This document shows positions 1 to 8,111 of a stretch of DNA of 41,294 nt, piece by piece. Source of the DNA: Gammaproteobacteria bacterium. GTDB lineage: Bacteria; Pseudomonadota; Gammaproteobacteria; Steroidobacterales; Woeseiaceae. The notes under the pieces were generated by a model. It was not told where the DNA came from and ran no database searches. It worked only from the letters and a program-made list of their open reading frames with translations. Position 1 is the first letter of the stretch; each line of letters begins with the position of its first letter. The stretch covers positions 1 to 41,294 of the forward strand of contig JAACFE010000012.1 of assembly GCA_009937525.1 (NCBI GenBank). Direction: 5' to 3'. The position numbers were made by a program, and so were the translations under genes.

Positions 1-2
1 TC

Positions 3-1289
3 CTGTGGTCTTTCCCCGGCGGTAGCGGTGGCTGGCTCGCGATCAACCCGGCCGACGGCACCAACCTGCAGGAGTTCCAGAAGGTCATCCAGAACGAGAT
101 CGTGTCAGGCGTCCCCGACATGTTCAGTTTCACCTTGCGCCGCAGCCTGTTCGGCGGCTTCGAGAGTTCGAACAGTGTCGAGATGCGGCTTGCCTCTATC
201 GACATCGACGGTCTGAAACCAGCAGTCGCCAGGGCCATGCAGCTGATTCCGGAGCACATGCCGGGCGCGTCGGCGCAGCCCCAGCCGGATCCGTTCGCGG
301 AGGCCAACGAGCTACGCTTCATCCCCGACGACGTCCGTCTTGCCGAGGTCGGCTGGAACCGCCAGGACCTCACGCGCGTCATTATGGAGCTCGGCCAGGG
401 AGTATGGCTGGGCGAGTACTTCACCGGTCGCGAGCGTGTCGACATCTACCTGAAGACCACGCGCTTCGAGACGCCCGAGGATATGGCCGCGCTGCCTGTC
501 GCCACCCCGGCGGGTGGCCTGGTTCCACTCGGTGAACTCGCGTCGATCTCGATCGCGCCGTCGCCGGCCATGATTGCGCGCGTCAACCGCGCCCGCGTCT
601 ACAGCGTCATCGTCAATCCGCCGGAGGGCATGTCGCTCGAGGCGCTGGTCAAGGAGCTGAAGACGGAGATCGAGCCCGAGCTTCGCAAGCTCATGCCGTC
701 CGACGGCACCATCCAGTACGCCGGCAGCGTGCAGGACCTGGAACGGGCCATCGGAACGCTGGGCGCGAACTTCCTGACCGCGATCGGCCTGCTGGTCCTG
801 ATCATGGCGGGTCTGTTCCGATCGTTGAAGGATGCCGTGCTTATCGTCATCTCGATTCCCCTCGCGGCCGTTGGCGGCGTGTTTGTCATCACCATCGTCA
901 ACCAGATCAATTTCCAGCCGCTCGATCTGCTCGGCATGATCGGCTTCATCATCCTCCTCGGACTCGTCGTCAACAACGCGATTTTGCTCGTCGCGCAGAC
1001 GCGTGCCGCCGAGGCCGCTGGTCTCGATCGCAGAGACGCAGTGCACCAGGCATTGCGGTACCGGTTGCGGCCGATATTCATGAGCACGCTGACGAGTTTG
1101 TTCGGCATGTTGCCACTGCTGGTCGTTCCGGGCGCCGGCAGTGAAATCTATCGCGGCATGGCGGCGGCGATCGTCGGGGGCATGGCGGTATCGACCCTGT
1201 TCACGCTGTTGCTGCTGCCGAGCCTGTTGCAACTGACAGCAGGTATACGCGAAGCTCGCGTGGCGCCCGACGTGGTTGCGGCCGACTGA
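3..1289 (+). CDS. RND efflux transporter, inner-membrane pump, 3' part
   Basis: This is the C-terminal part of a proton-driven RND pump (AcrB/HAE1-like), which exports substrates across the envelope with an adaptor and an outer-membrane channel. The reading frame is open from base 3, so the gene begins before the window; the internal ATG at 102 is not its start. Visible are the second periplasmic porter half, then a membrane block from about base 760 to 1230 with several hydrophobic segments, including the stretch around GLVVNNAILLV typical of RND helices. It ends with a short cytoplasmic tail. The adaptor gene follows 7 bp later, so the two are surely cotranscribed. The pump-first, adaptor-second order is the reverse of the common arrangement. 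The substrate cannot be told from this fragment. Confidence 0.93.
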   Translation: MWSFPGGSGGWLAINPADGTNLQEFQKVIQNEIVSGVPDMFSFTLRRSLFGGFESSNSVEMRLASIDIDGLKPAVARAMQLIPEHMPGASAQPQPDPFAEANELRFIPDDVRLAEVGWNRQDLTRVIMELGQGVWLGEYFTGRERVDIYLKTTRFETPEDMAALPVATPAGGLVPLGELASISIAPSPAMIARVNRARVYSVIVNPPEGMSLEALVKELKTEIEPELRKLMPSDGTIQYAGSVQDLERAIGTLGANFLTAIGLLVLIMAGLFRSLKDAVLIVISIPLAAVGGVFVITIVNQINFQPLDLLGMIGFIILLGLVVNNAILLVAQTRAAEAAGLDRRDAVHQALRYRLRPIFMSTLTSLFGMLPLLVVPGAGSEIYRGMAAAIVGGMAVSTLFTLLLLPSLLQLTAGIREARVAPDVVAAD

Positions 1290-1296
1290 GAATGCA

Positions 1297-2382
1297 ATGG
1301 AGAGCAGGCGGGTGACAGCCAGGACTTTCGATCGACCAGCACGATACCTCATGGCATCTCTGCTCGCACTGGGTGTTGCCGGGCCGGCCGCGGGCCAGGA
1401 TGATGCCTTTACGTTCCCGCCGGCCCGGGTCGAAGTCGCAACCGCCGATTTGCGCGAGATGGCGCCGTCGGTCGATGTGTCGGGCACCGTTGTCAGTTTG
1501 AACGATTCGCGCATTGCCAGTGAGATCGAGGGTGTTCTCACCTGGCTCGCCGATGTGGGCGCCGATGTCGATGCCGGTGATCTCATTGCGCGTATCGACC
1601 CACGGCTTATCCGGATCGAGGTCAAGCGCGCAGAGGCTAACGTGGCCAGGCTCCAGTCCGACTTCGAGTATCGACAGCGTCAACTCGAGCGCACCGAGGA
1701 ACTCGCGGCCAAGAACAGTGCGTCGAAAACCCTGCTCGACGAGGCACGGGCTCAGCGCGACCAGGCGCAACATTCGCTGACCGATGCGAGTGCGGCCCTG
1801 GAACTCGCGCGGGCGAATCTCGCACGTACGGAGATCCGCGCCCCGTTTGCAGGCCACGTAACGGCGCGGCTGGCGTCCGTCGGCGAGTTCGTAAACGTGG
1901 GCGAAGACGTACTCCGGCTCGTGGATACGCACCGCATCGAGATATCGCTGCCGGCAACGATTACGTTGGCCCGCCATATAAAACCCGGCATGAGCGTCCC
2001 TGTCAGGAGCGGGGATATCGAGCGCGAGCACGCTGTCAGGACGGTCGTGCCGGTCGGCGACGCCGTATCGCGCATGGTCGAGGTTCGGCTGAGCGCCGGC
2101 GGCAGCGATTGGCTCGTCGGCACGCCGGTTCAGGTTAGCCTTCCGAGCGATACCGCCATATCGACGGTGGCGGTGCCTCGCGATGCTCTCGTCGAACGGG
2201 GCCGTCAAACGTACGTTTACAAAGTGAATGCCGATGGCGCGGCGGAGCAGGTTACCGTAGAGATCAGCACGGTTGTCGGACTTTGGGTCGGCGTTGCCGG
2301 CGGCATTTCGGCGGGCGACCGCATCATCGTGCGCGGCGCGGAACGGCTCTCCCCCGGCCAGGCCGTCGAGATCATCGAGTAA
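1297..2382 (+). CDS. RND efflux periplasmic adaptor (membrane fusion protein)
   Basis: Periplasmic adaptor that links the upstream RND pump to an outer-membrane channel. The sequence has an N-terminal signal peptide (hydrophobic run ending GPAAGQ), a lipoyl/barrel-sandwich half (VEVATADLREMAPSVDVSG onwards), a long alpha-hairpin rich in Ala, Arg, Glu and Gln, the second lipoyl half (RTEIRAPFAGHV), and beta-barrel and membrane-proximal domains to the end. The length of 361 aa is normal. I chose ATG 1297; a TTG at 1276 would add seven residues and overlap the pump gene, with no better ribosome site. The signal peptide has no lipobox cysteine, so anchoring by lipid is unlikely. It ends only 4 bp from the convergent enolase-family gene, leaving no room for a terminator. 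Confidence 0.9.
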   Translation: MESRRVTARTFDRPARYLMASLLALGVAGPAAGQDDAFTFPPARVEVATADLREMAPSVDVSGTVVSLNDSRIASEIEGVLTWLADVGADVDAGDLIARIDPRLIRIEVKRAEANVARLQSDFEYRQRQLERTEELAAKNSASKTLLDEARAQRDQAQHSLTDASAALELARANLARTEIRAPFAGHVTARLASVGEFVNVGEDVLRLVDTHRIEISLPATITLARHIKPGMSVPVRSGDIEREHAVRTVVPVGDAVSRMVEVRLSAGGSDWLVGTPVQVSLPSDTAISTVAVPRDALVERGRQTYVYKVNADGAAEQVTVEISTVVGLWVGVAGGISAGDRIIVRGAERLSPGQAVEIIE

Positions 2383-2386
2383 AAAG

Positions 2387-3496
2387 TTATTGTCCCGTAA
2401 AGACGGCGACGGGCTCGCCGAGCACGTCCATATCCGGTTCGATGCCGAGGCCCGGCTCGTCCGATGCCTGCATCCGGCCCGCGACGCGCTGCGGCGCCCC
2501 CGTTGCGTTACGAACCGTGACGTAGCTGTTGAAGTCGGTCGCGGAGAATCTCAGGGTCTCCGGCGTCGAATGCGCCAGGTGCGCGATCGCCGCGGTGATG
2601 ATGTCGCCGCCCCAGCTGTCCTCGATGGTCATGGGCAGGTTCAGCGTCACGCACAGGTCGCGGATCTGGCGCGCCTTCGTCAACCCGCCGACCTTGGAGA
2701 TCTTCAGGTTGATGACATCCATCGCACCGTCGTGATGGCCGCGCATCAGCGCTTCGATGTCCGTGATGTTCTCGTCGAGGATGAACGGCAGGGCTGTTTT
2801 CCGCCGGACGGTCAGGCAATGCTCATATGAACGGCACGGCTGCTCGATGTAGACATCCCGGTCGCGGACCGCGTCGACGACACGGAGCGCGTCGTCGACC
2901 CGCCAGCCGGTGTTCGCATCGGCCACCAGAATCTCGCCATCCGTCAGCACATCGGCCGCTGCGTGAATGCGCTCGATATCGTCCGTGGGCTCGCCACCGA
3001 CCTTTAGCTGGAACTTGGTATAACCATCGGCGCGATGACTCGCAACGTTCTCCGCCATCTCGTCGGCCGGCCGCTGGCTGATTGCGCGATACAGTGCAAC
3101 GCTCTCGCCAAACTTGCCGCCGAACAGGTCGCATACCGGCTTTCCGCAGACCTTGCCGAGCAGGTCCCAGCATGCCATGTCGATTGCGGACTTGACGTAC
3201 GGGTGACCGAGCAACGCCCGGTCCATGAGTTGGTTGATCGGACCGATCGCGGTCGGGTCCTGCCCGACGATGCTGGCAGACAACTCCGCGATCCCCGCGC
3301 GCGCGCCCGGCCCGAAGGCCGGCAGGTAAAAGGGCCCGAGCGGACAGACTTCGCCGAAGCCGGACAGGCCACCGTCAGTCACCAGCTCGACGACGGTGCT
3401 GTCGAATACCTCGACGTACTTGCCTTCAGACCAGGAATACCGGCCTTCGACGAGAGGCAGGTCCACCTGGTAGATACGGATCTCTGAAATCTTCAC
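2387..3496 (-). CDS. Enolase-superfamily enzyme (MLE/MR type), possibly cis-3-hydroxy-L-proline dehydratase
   Basis: A 369-aa member of the muconate-lactonizing/mandelate-racemase group of the enolase superfamily, which abstracts the alpha-proton of a carboxylate with Mg2+ bound in a TIM barrel. The active-site set is complete: general-base Lys165 (in KFQLKVGG), metal ligands Asp193 (VADANTGW), Glu218 (YIEQP) and Asp241 (ILDENITD), and the opposite Lys265 (NLKISKVGG). The paired Lys165/Lys265 pattern fits amino-acid racemases/epimerases and the hydroxyproline-related branch (cis-3-hydroxyproline dehydratase, hydroxyproline-betaine epimerase); this substrate assignment is inference. The start is GTG at 3496 with an AGG about 10 nt upstream. 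It follows the pyruvate carboxylase stop by 14 bp, so it is probably the last gene of that operon, which could place its product near pyruvate/2-oxoacid metabolism. Confidence 0.85.
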   Translation of the reverse strand: MKISEIRIYQVDLPLVEGRYSWSEGKYVEVFDSTVVELVTDGGLSGFGEVCPLGPFYLPAFGPGARAGIAELSASIVGQDPTAIGPINQLMDRALLGHPYVKSAIDMACWDLLGKVCGKPVCDLFGGKFGESVALYRAISQRPADEMAENVASHRADGYTKFQLKVGGEPTDDIERIHAAADVLTDGEILVADANTGWRVDDALRVVDAVRDRDVYIEQPCRSYEHCLTVRRKTALPFILDENITDIEALMRGHHDGAMDVINLKISKVGGLTKARQIRDLCVTLNLPMTIEDSWGGDIITAAIAHLAHSTPETLRFSATDFNSYVTVRNATGAPQRVAGRMQASDEPGLGIEPDMDVLGEPVAVFTGQ

Positions 3497-3510
3497 GACG
3501 TGTTGCCTTT

Positions 3511-6500
3511 CTATCCCTCGTATTCGATGAGCAGGTCCTTGGCGTCGAGCTGTTCGCCGATCCGCGCAAGCACCCGCTTTATAGTCCCATCACGTTCTGC
3601 CTTGATCGAGGTCTCCATCTTCATGGCCTCCATCGTCAGCAGTGTATCGCCCCGCCGCACTTGCTGACCAACCTCGGCCGAGATTGTCGAGATGACCCCG
3701 GGCATCGGCGCGCCGACGTGATTCGCATTGGCGCTATCGGCCTTCTCGTTCTCATGGTGCGCCGATTCCGAGCTGCGATCCTGGATCAGCACCGAGCTGG
3801 GTTGACCGTTCGCCTCGAAGAATACGCGACGATAGCCGCGATCGTCCGTGTCGGCCATCGTCAGGTAACGAATCACCACTTTGCGTCCGTCGTGCATCGT
3901 CGTGACGATTTCCTCCTCCGGGCGCATGCCGTAAAAGTAGACGTGCGTGGGCAGTACGCTGACGTCTCCGAATTCCTCACGGTGACGACGGTACTCGGTG
4001 AACACCTTCGGATACATGAGGTAGGACGCCAGGTCGAAGTCGGTCACCGGGTGCTCATGACCCTCATCGAGCATGCGGCGCTCGTCCTCGAGGTCCACCG
4101 CGGACAGCAGGGAACCGGGACGGACGGTGATCGGCTCGCGTTCTTTCAACACCTTCTTCTGCAGCGCCTGCGGGAAGCCCCCGGGCGGCTGGCCGAGTTC
4201 GCCGGCGAACAGGGACACGACGGACTCCGGAAACGCGATGTCGGTATCGGGATCGAGGACATCCTCGATGCTGGTGTCCGAGGTCACCATCATCAGCGCC
4301 ATGTCGCCGACGACCTTCGACGACGGCGTTACCTTGACGATATCGCCGAACGCCATGTTGACGTCCGCATAGGCGCGCGCGACCTCGTGCCATCGGCTGG
4401 CGAGCCCCAGGGACGCGGCCTGCTCCTTGAGGTTCGTAAACTGCCCGCCCGGCATTTCGTGCAGGTAGACCTCTGACGCGCCGGAGCGGATATCGGGTTC
4501 GAACGCCGCATATTGTTCTCGCACCTGCTCCCAGTAATCGCTGATGAGTCGCACGTTCGCAAGATTGACGCCCGGGTCGTGGTCCGTATTTTCGAGCGCA
4601 GCGACGATCGCGCCGAGGCAAGGCTGCGACGTCAGGCCGCTCATCGAATCCATCGCCGCATCGAACGCGTCGACGCCCTCCTCCACCGCCGCCAGCACGG
4701 TCGCCGCGGCGGCGCCACTGGTGTCGTGCGTGTGGAAGTGGATCGGCAGACCGACTTCCTGCTTGAGCTCCCGGATCAGTTTTCGCGCGGCAGCCGGTTT
4801 CAGCAGCCCGGCCATGTCCTTGATGCCGAGGACATGCGCGCCGGCCGCCTCCAGCTCCTTTGCCAGATCGATGTAATAGCGCAGGTCGTACTTCGTGCGC
4901 ATAGGGTCGAGGATATCGCCCGTGTAACAGATCGCGGCTTCGGCGATCTTGCCCGTCTCGCAAACCGCGTCGATCGCGACGCGCATATTCTCGACCCAGT
5001 TCAGACAGTCGAATATACGGAATACATCCACGCCGGCGTCGGCCGACTGCTGCACGAAAAAACGCACCACGTTGTCGGGGTAGTTCGTATACCCGACCCC
5101 GTTCGAGGCGCGCAGCAGCATCTGCTGCATCAGGTTGGGCATCGCGGCCGACAGGTCGGCGAGCCGCTGCCAGGGGTCCTCGTTGAGGAATCGCATGGCC
5201 ACGTCGAACGTGGCGCCACCCCAGGATTCCACCGAGAACAGCTGCGGCATCAGCTGCGCATAGTGCGGCGCGATTCGCAGCATGTCCGCCGAACGCATGC
5301 GGGTCGCCATGAGCGACTGGTGCGCATCGCGGAAGGTCGTGTCCGTGATCAGCGGAATCTTGCTCGACTTCATGTGCTCGGCGACCGCTTCGGGACCGTC
5401 CGAGTCGAGAATCTGGCGCATGCCTTTGGCCGGGGGCTGCAGCTCGATCTTCGGCGCGGCCGGCTGCTTCAGTGCCTTCGGCATCTTGCGGCCGGCAACC
5501 TGGGCATTCCCGTTCACCATGACCTCGCCGATGTAATGCAGCAGCTGCGCACCGTGGCTGCTGTCCGGTTTCATATCCAGCAGTTCCGGCGATTCGTCGA
5601 CGAAGCGGGTGTTGTAATCACCCTTGATGAAACGCGAGTCCGATATGAGTGCATCCAGGAACGCGAGGTTCGTTTCGACGCCGCGCACCCGGAACTCGCT
5701 CAGCCCGCGGAGCATGCGGTCCGTCGCCTCCGTCTCGGAAACGCCGGACGCCGTGATCTTCACGAGCAGGCTGTCGTAGTGACGGCCGATGACGGCGCCG
5801 GAGTAAGCCGTACCGGCATCGAGGCGGATGCCGGGCCCCGCCGGGCTGCGATAGGCGACGATATGGCCGTAGTCGGGGATGAAACTGTTGCGCGGATCCT
5901 CCGTCGTCACGCGGCACTGGATCGCCGCTCCGCGCATCCGGATGTCCTGTTGCGCGGGGATGCCAGACGAATCGACGTCGCCGATCCGTCCGCCCGCGGC
6001 AATGCGAATCTGCGACTTGACCAGGTCGAGCCCGGTGATCTGTTCGGTGACCGTGTGCTCGACCTGGATGCGCGGATTGACTTCGATGAAATAGAACTCG
6101 CCCGTTTCCACGTCCTGCAGGAACTCGACGGTGCCCGCATTGCAGTAATGGACGGACCGCGCGAGCCGCACGGCCGCGGAGCAGATCTCGTCGCGCTCCG
6201 CTTCCGACAGGTACGGGGCGGGCGCCCGCTCCACGATCTTCTGGTGCCGCCGCTGCACCGTGCAATCGCGTTCGAACAGGTGCACGACCTGGCCGTGTGA
6301 GTCGCCCATGATCTGCACTTCGACGTGACGGGCATTGCGCACGAGTTTCTCGAGGTAGACCTCGTCGTTGCCGAACGCCGCCTGGGCTTCCCGCCGGGCG
6401 GCAGCGACTTGTTCGAGAAGGTCGGACCCGCTCTCGATGACGCGCATCCCGCGGCCGCCGCCGCCCCAGCTCGCCTTGAGCATGAGCGGATACCCGACCT

Positions 6501-6951
6501 CGTTGGCGAGCCTCGCAATCTCGGCCTCATCGTACGGCAGCGGGTCCGTTGCCGGCATCACCGGCACGTCGGCCTCGATCGCCAGCCTGCGTGCTTCGAC
6601 CTTGTTGCCCAGCCGTCGCATTATCTCGGGGGGTGGACCGATGAACGTGATGCCGGACTCCGCGCAGAGGTGTGCGAAGTCGGGATTCTCCGACAGGAAA
6701 CCGTAGCCGGGGTGAATCGCATCGGAGCCCGACAATTTCGCGACCCGGATGATGTCCTCCATGTCGAGGTACGCCTCGACCGGCCCCTTGCCCTCGCCGA
6801 CCCGGTACGACTCCCGCGTATTGAAACGGTGCAGGGTCAGGCGATCCTCGGCCGAGTAGATGCCGACGGACGGGATGTGCAGCTCGTGCGCCGCGCGAAA
6901 CACGCGAATCGCTATCTCGCTGCGGTTGGCGACGAGGATTTTGTTGAACAT
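3511..6951 (-). CDS. pyc: Pyruvate carboxylase (single-chain)
   Basis: Biotin enzyme that carboxylates pyruvate to oxaloacetate with ATP and bicarbonate, the main anaplerotic route when growing on acids or during gluconeogenesis. All domains are present in one 1146-aa chain: biotin carboxylase at the N-terminus (residues about 1-450, HPGYGFLSEN at 80-89, ATP-grasp glycine loop GGGGRG at 163-168), carboxyltransferase TIM barrel (TDTTFRDAHQS near 535, GIKDMAG, and the metal-binding HFHTHD), the pyruvate carboxylase-specific connecting domain, and a biotinyl domain at the C-terminus with EAMKMET, biotinylated Lys1111. The length is standard for the alpha4 type. ATG at 6951; the ribosome site is weak. 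The TPR gene lies 79 bp upstream and an enolase-superfamily gene 14 bp downstream. Confidence 0.97.
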   Translation of the reverse strand: MFNKILVANRSEIAIRVFRAAHELHIPSVGIYSAEDRLTLHRFNTRESYRVGEGKGPVEAYLDMEDIIRVAKLSGSDAIHPGYGFLSENPDFAHLCAESGITFIGPPPEIMRRLGNKVEARRLAIEADVPVMPATDPLPYDEAEIARLANEVGYPLMLKASWGGGGRGMRVIESGSDLLEQVAAARREAQAAFGNDEVYLEKLVRNARHVEVQIMGDSHGQVVHLFERDCTVQRRHQKIVERAPAPYLSEAERDEICSAAVRLARSVHYCNAGTVEFLQDVETGEFYFIEVNPRIQVEHTVTEQITGLDLVKSQIRIAAGGRIGDVDSSGIPAQQDIRMRGAAIQCRVTTEDPRNSFIPDYGHIVAYRSPAGPGIRLDAGTAYSGAVIGRHYDSLLVKITASGVSETEATDRMLRGLSEFRVRGVETNLAFLDALISDSRFIKGDYNTRFVDESPELLDMKPDSSHGAQLLHYIGEVMVNGNAQVAGRKMPKALKQPAAPKIELQPPAKGMRQILDSDGPEAVAEHMKSSKIPLITDTTFRDAHQSLMATRMRSADMLRIAPHYAQLMPQLFSVESWGGATFDVAMRFLNEDPWQRLADLSAAMPNLMQQMLLRASNGVGYTNYPDNVVRFFVQQSADAGVDVFRIFDCLNWVENMRVAIDAVCETGKIAEAAICYTGDILDPMRTKYDLRYYIDLAKELEAAGAHVLGIKDMAGLLKPAAARKLIRELKQEVGLPIHFHTHDTSGAAAATVLAAVEEGVDAFDAAMDSMSGLTSQPCLGAIVAALENTDHDPGVNLANVRLISDYWEQVREQYAAFEPDIRSGASEVYLHEMPGGQFTNLKEQAASLGLASRWHEVARAYADVNMAFGDIVKVTPSSKVVGDMALMMVTSDTSIEDVLDPDTDIAFPESVVSLFAGELGQPPGGFPQALQKKVLKEREPITVRPGSLLSAVDLEDERRMLDEGHEHPVTDFDLASYLMYPKVFTEYRRHREEFGDVSVLPTHVYFYGMRPEEEIVTTMHDGRKVVIRYLTMADTDDRGYRRVFFEANGQPSSVLIQDRSSESAHHENEKADSANANHVGAPMPGVISTISAEVGQQVRRGDTLLTMEAMKMETSIKAERDGTIKRVLARIGEQLDAKDLLIEYEG

Positions 6952-7030
6952 TCTTGTAGTGGCGGGGCTTCGCTGCCCTCAGACTGCCACACTCACCGCT
7001 GCTGGCAACAGTTACGAACGAGACAATACT

Positions 7031-7606
7031 CTACGGCAGCTCCGCGAGCATCTTCTCGGCCGATTCGCGGATCGACGCACTGCCACCAACCTGCGTTGCC
7101 TTCGTAAGCGCCAACCTCGCCTGTTCCGTGTTGCCGAGCTGGCTATTCACGAATCCGAGTGTCAACCAGATCCTCTGGTGTTCGGCATCCACGGCCACAC
7201 CGTCGTTGAGCTTGCGCAGGGCCTCGTCCGTCCGGCCGATATAAAACAGCGTAAGCCCGAGGTTGTTATAGATCTCCGCATCGTTCGGGCTGTATGCCAA
7301 CAGCTGTTCATACAGCTGGGCAGCCTGTGCATATTGCCTGTTGGAGAAAAACTCTTCGGCCCGGCGATAGATTTCAGCCGGGTCGCTGGGCGTGGGCTCG
7401 ACGATTCCCGGCGAACTCAGCCGCGAAATGTCCGTTGGCGTGATACCGCGGGACCAGGACGTTGCCGCCGCCGCCCCTGTCGGTGGGTGGCCGCTCACGA
7501 CCTCCGCATCCTGCAGATAGTATTCCCGCGTAAACGCGAAAACCGTCAGTCCGAAGAAGACCTGGAAGATGACGAGAAACGTCCAGAAGCGCGTGTCACG
7601 AGTCAT
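7031..7606 (-). CDS. Membrane-anchored TPR protein
   Basis: A 191-aa protein with one N-terminal membrane helix (residues about 7-25, FWTFLVIFQVFFGLTVFAF), a Ser/Pro/Thr-rich linker, and tetratricopeptide repeats from about residue 78 to 180 (for example AEIYNNLGLTLFYIGRTDEA). TPRs bind protein partners; no partner can be named. The open frame extends upstream to 7714, but I chose ATG 7606 because the membrane helix follows at once, as expected for a signal anchor, and a GGAA lies 5 nt upstream. It is 79 bp ahead of pyc on the same strand and may share its transcript, but nothing in the sequence ties it to carboxylase function. Confidence 0.75.
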   Translation of the reverse strand: MTRDTRFWTFLVIFQVFFGLTVFAFTREYYLQDAEVVSGHPPTGAAAATSWSRGITPTDISRLSSPGIVEPTPSDPAEIYRRAEEFFSNRQYAQAAQLYEQLLAYSPNDAEIYNNLGLTLFYIGRTDEALRKLNDGVAVDAEHQRIWLTLGFVNSQLGNTEQARLALTKATQVGGSASIRESAEKMLAELP

Positions 7607-7688
7607 GGATTCCGCTGATATGAAGCCTCGATGTGCGGAATATACACGATCCCCGAGGATCCGACGCCCTTGCGGCCTGGACCCTGGA

Positions 7689-7707
7689 AGACGGGCGATG
7701 CCCGTCT
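7689..7707. terminator. Perfect 8-bp hairpin after the 66-aa gene
   Basis: The arms AGACGGGC and GCCCGTCT pair perfectly around a 3-base GAT loop, 15 bp past the stop codon of the minus-strand 66-aa gene and before the TPR gene. There is no T-run on either side, so it is a weak or Rho-assisted terminator at best, or an mRNA-end stabiliser. Confidence 0.4.
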
Positions 7708-7722
7708 CAGTCAATCAGCCGG

Positions 7723-7923
7723 CTAGTGAACCTCTGCCGGATTGTGCCGATTCAGAATCTCCAGAACCTCGGCCCTCGTCGCATCCGGGACGAGCACGCG
7801 AATCTTCCGGTGATCCCTGTCGATCTTGATCTTTTCGCTCGGAATGCCGGTCGAGATCAGATCGTCTTCGACATTTGTAATTGCTCTGACGTCTTTGAAG
7901 GTTGCTACCAATGCTTCGGTCAT
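7723..7923 (-). CDS. Small 66-aa protein of unknown function
   Basis: A compact protein beginning MTEALVATFKDV and ending ILNRHNPAEVH, rich in charged residues, with no membrane segment or cysteine. It reads as a single alternating beta/alpha domain (IKIDRDHRKIRVLVPDA, then TRAEVLEILNRH), somewhat like small ferredoxin-like or stress-protein folds; I do not recognise the family. The start is firmly set: AGGAGAA lies 7 nt upstream of ATG 7923, one of the best ribosome sites in the window, whereas the longer open frame to 8016 has none. A hairpin follows its stop codon. It probably forms its own short transcript, or leads into the TPR gene. Confidence 0.72.
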   Translation of the reverse strand: MTEALVATFKDVRAITNVEDDLISTGIPSEKIKIDRDHRKIRVLVPDATRAEVLEILNRHNPAEVH

Positions 7924-8111
7924 AGCACTTCTCCTGTTGCGCCGGCTGCGCAGCCAAGCACAGGCCTGCTCACCGCCGGCACCATTCCGATATTGATGCG
8001 AATGAGGGATTTTCAAGCTACCGATGGCCTCCCGTTCCTCGCCTGTCTTTCGCCGGAAATACGCAATGCGTAGACTGGCCTCCCTTTTTCGACTGTCCGG
8101 GCGAATCAGCG

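Noticed and set aside
312-1625. 437-aa minus-strand open frame across the RND pump
   Set aside because: Shadow of the pump gene in GC-rich sequence; composition is Arg/Asp-rich and without domains.
4513-6300. 595-aa plus-strand open frame inside pyruvate carboxylase
   Set aside because: Antisense shadow of pyc; no ribosome site and His/Arg/Asp-rich translation with no fold.
7944-7955. 12-bp perfect palindrome GGCTGCGCAGCC upstream of the 66-aa gene
   Set aside because: Short and GC-rich, expected by chance in this composition; no second copy seen near a promoter.
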